6,256 bases of DNA, from positions 1 to 6,256 of the forward strand of contig JAKAIH010000175.1 of NCBI GenBank assembly GCA_021825225.1. Direction: 5' to 3'. A program made the position numbers and the translations under genes. The stretch's first letter is position 1. Each line of letters opens with the position of its first letter. Below the pieces are notes generated by a model. It was not told the origin of the DNA, ran no database searches, and saw only the letters and a list, made by a program, of their open reading frames with translations. Of the stretch, positions 6,210-6,256 are shown piece after piece. The stretch is from Pseudomonadota bacterium (GTDB lineage Bacteria > Pseudomonadota > Gammaproteobacteria > Burkholderiales > SG8-39).

Positions 6210-6256
6210 AGAACGCCCTTTGTTCCCTCAACGCAGGCAGCTCCTTCCGGGAACCG

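Noticed and set aside
4978..6231. Open minus-strand frame from a TTG at 6231, nine bases after AAGGAG at 6241-6246
   Set aside because: The ribosome-like site is good, but the frame runs out of phase through the kinase, whose own frame is intact from TM1 to the G2 box. The translation is Arg/Ala/Gly-rich without motifs. The AAGGAG could be chance or belong to a short leader or an upstream gene that the window does not show.
1..6256. Search for CRISPR repeats, insertion-sequence ends, tRNA genes, toxin-antitoxin pairs, phage or defence genes
   Set aside because: I saw no repeated units with regular spacing, no transposase or integrase motifs, no tRNA-like cloverleaf and no defence-type domains. 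The window is mostly housekeeping genes.

Overview
The window is GC-rich, densely coded chromosomal DNA. It most likely comes from a betaproteobacterium or a close gammaproteobacterial relative. The basis for this is the ubiquinone genes ubiA and ubiD beside recG and ridA, the strong GC bias at third codon positions, and protein sequences typical of that group. No finer assignment is possible from the sequence alone. I see no mobile element, CRISPR array, tRNA or rRNA, and every stretch longer than 300 bases lies within a gene.

Layout. A tight minus-strand cluster runs right to left from 3724 to the left edge: ridA (3344-3724), recG (1134-3326), ubiA (213-1085) and the first 66 codons of ubiD (1-198, cut by the window edge). 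Gaps are 17, 48 and 14 bases with no terminator between them, so it reads as one operon. A 93-base divergent region (3725-3817) separates ridA from a small plus-strand TPR-protein gene (3818-4153). It holds a perfect TATAAT inside a 7-bp inverted repeat. A 112-base spacer follows, then a small plus-strand gene for an unrecognised two-helix membrane protein (4266-4457). This gene converges on a large minus-strand gene for a membrane-bound sensor histidine kinase (4488-6209). A strong GC-rich hairpin starting at the small gene's stop codon lies between the two.

Function. UbiA and UbiD carry out the prenylation and, after loss of the 4-hydroxybenzoate carboxyl group, the early ring-decarboxylation step of ubiquinone synthesis. 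RecG remodels stalled replication forks. RidA removes reactive enamine/imine intermediates made by PLP enzymes. These are housekeeping functions linked by position rather than one pathway. The kinase has a periplasmic PDC/Cache-like sensor and a complete HisKA/HATPase core, but no response regulator is visible. I found no convincing new multi-gene system. The least explained items are the two-helix protein, the mini TPR protein and the kinase's ligand and partner.
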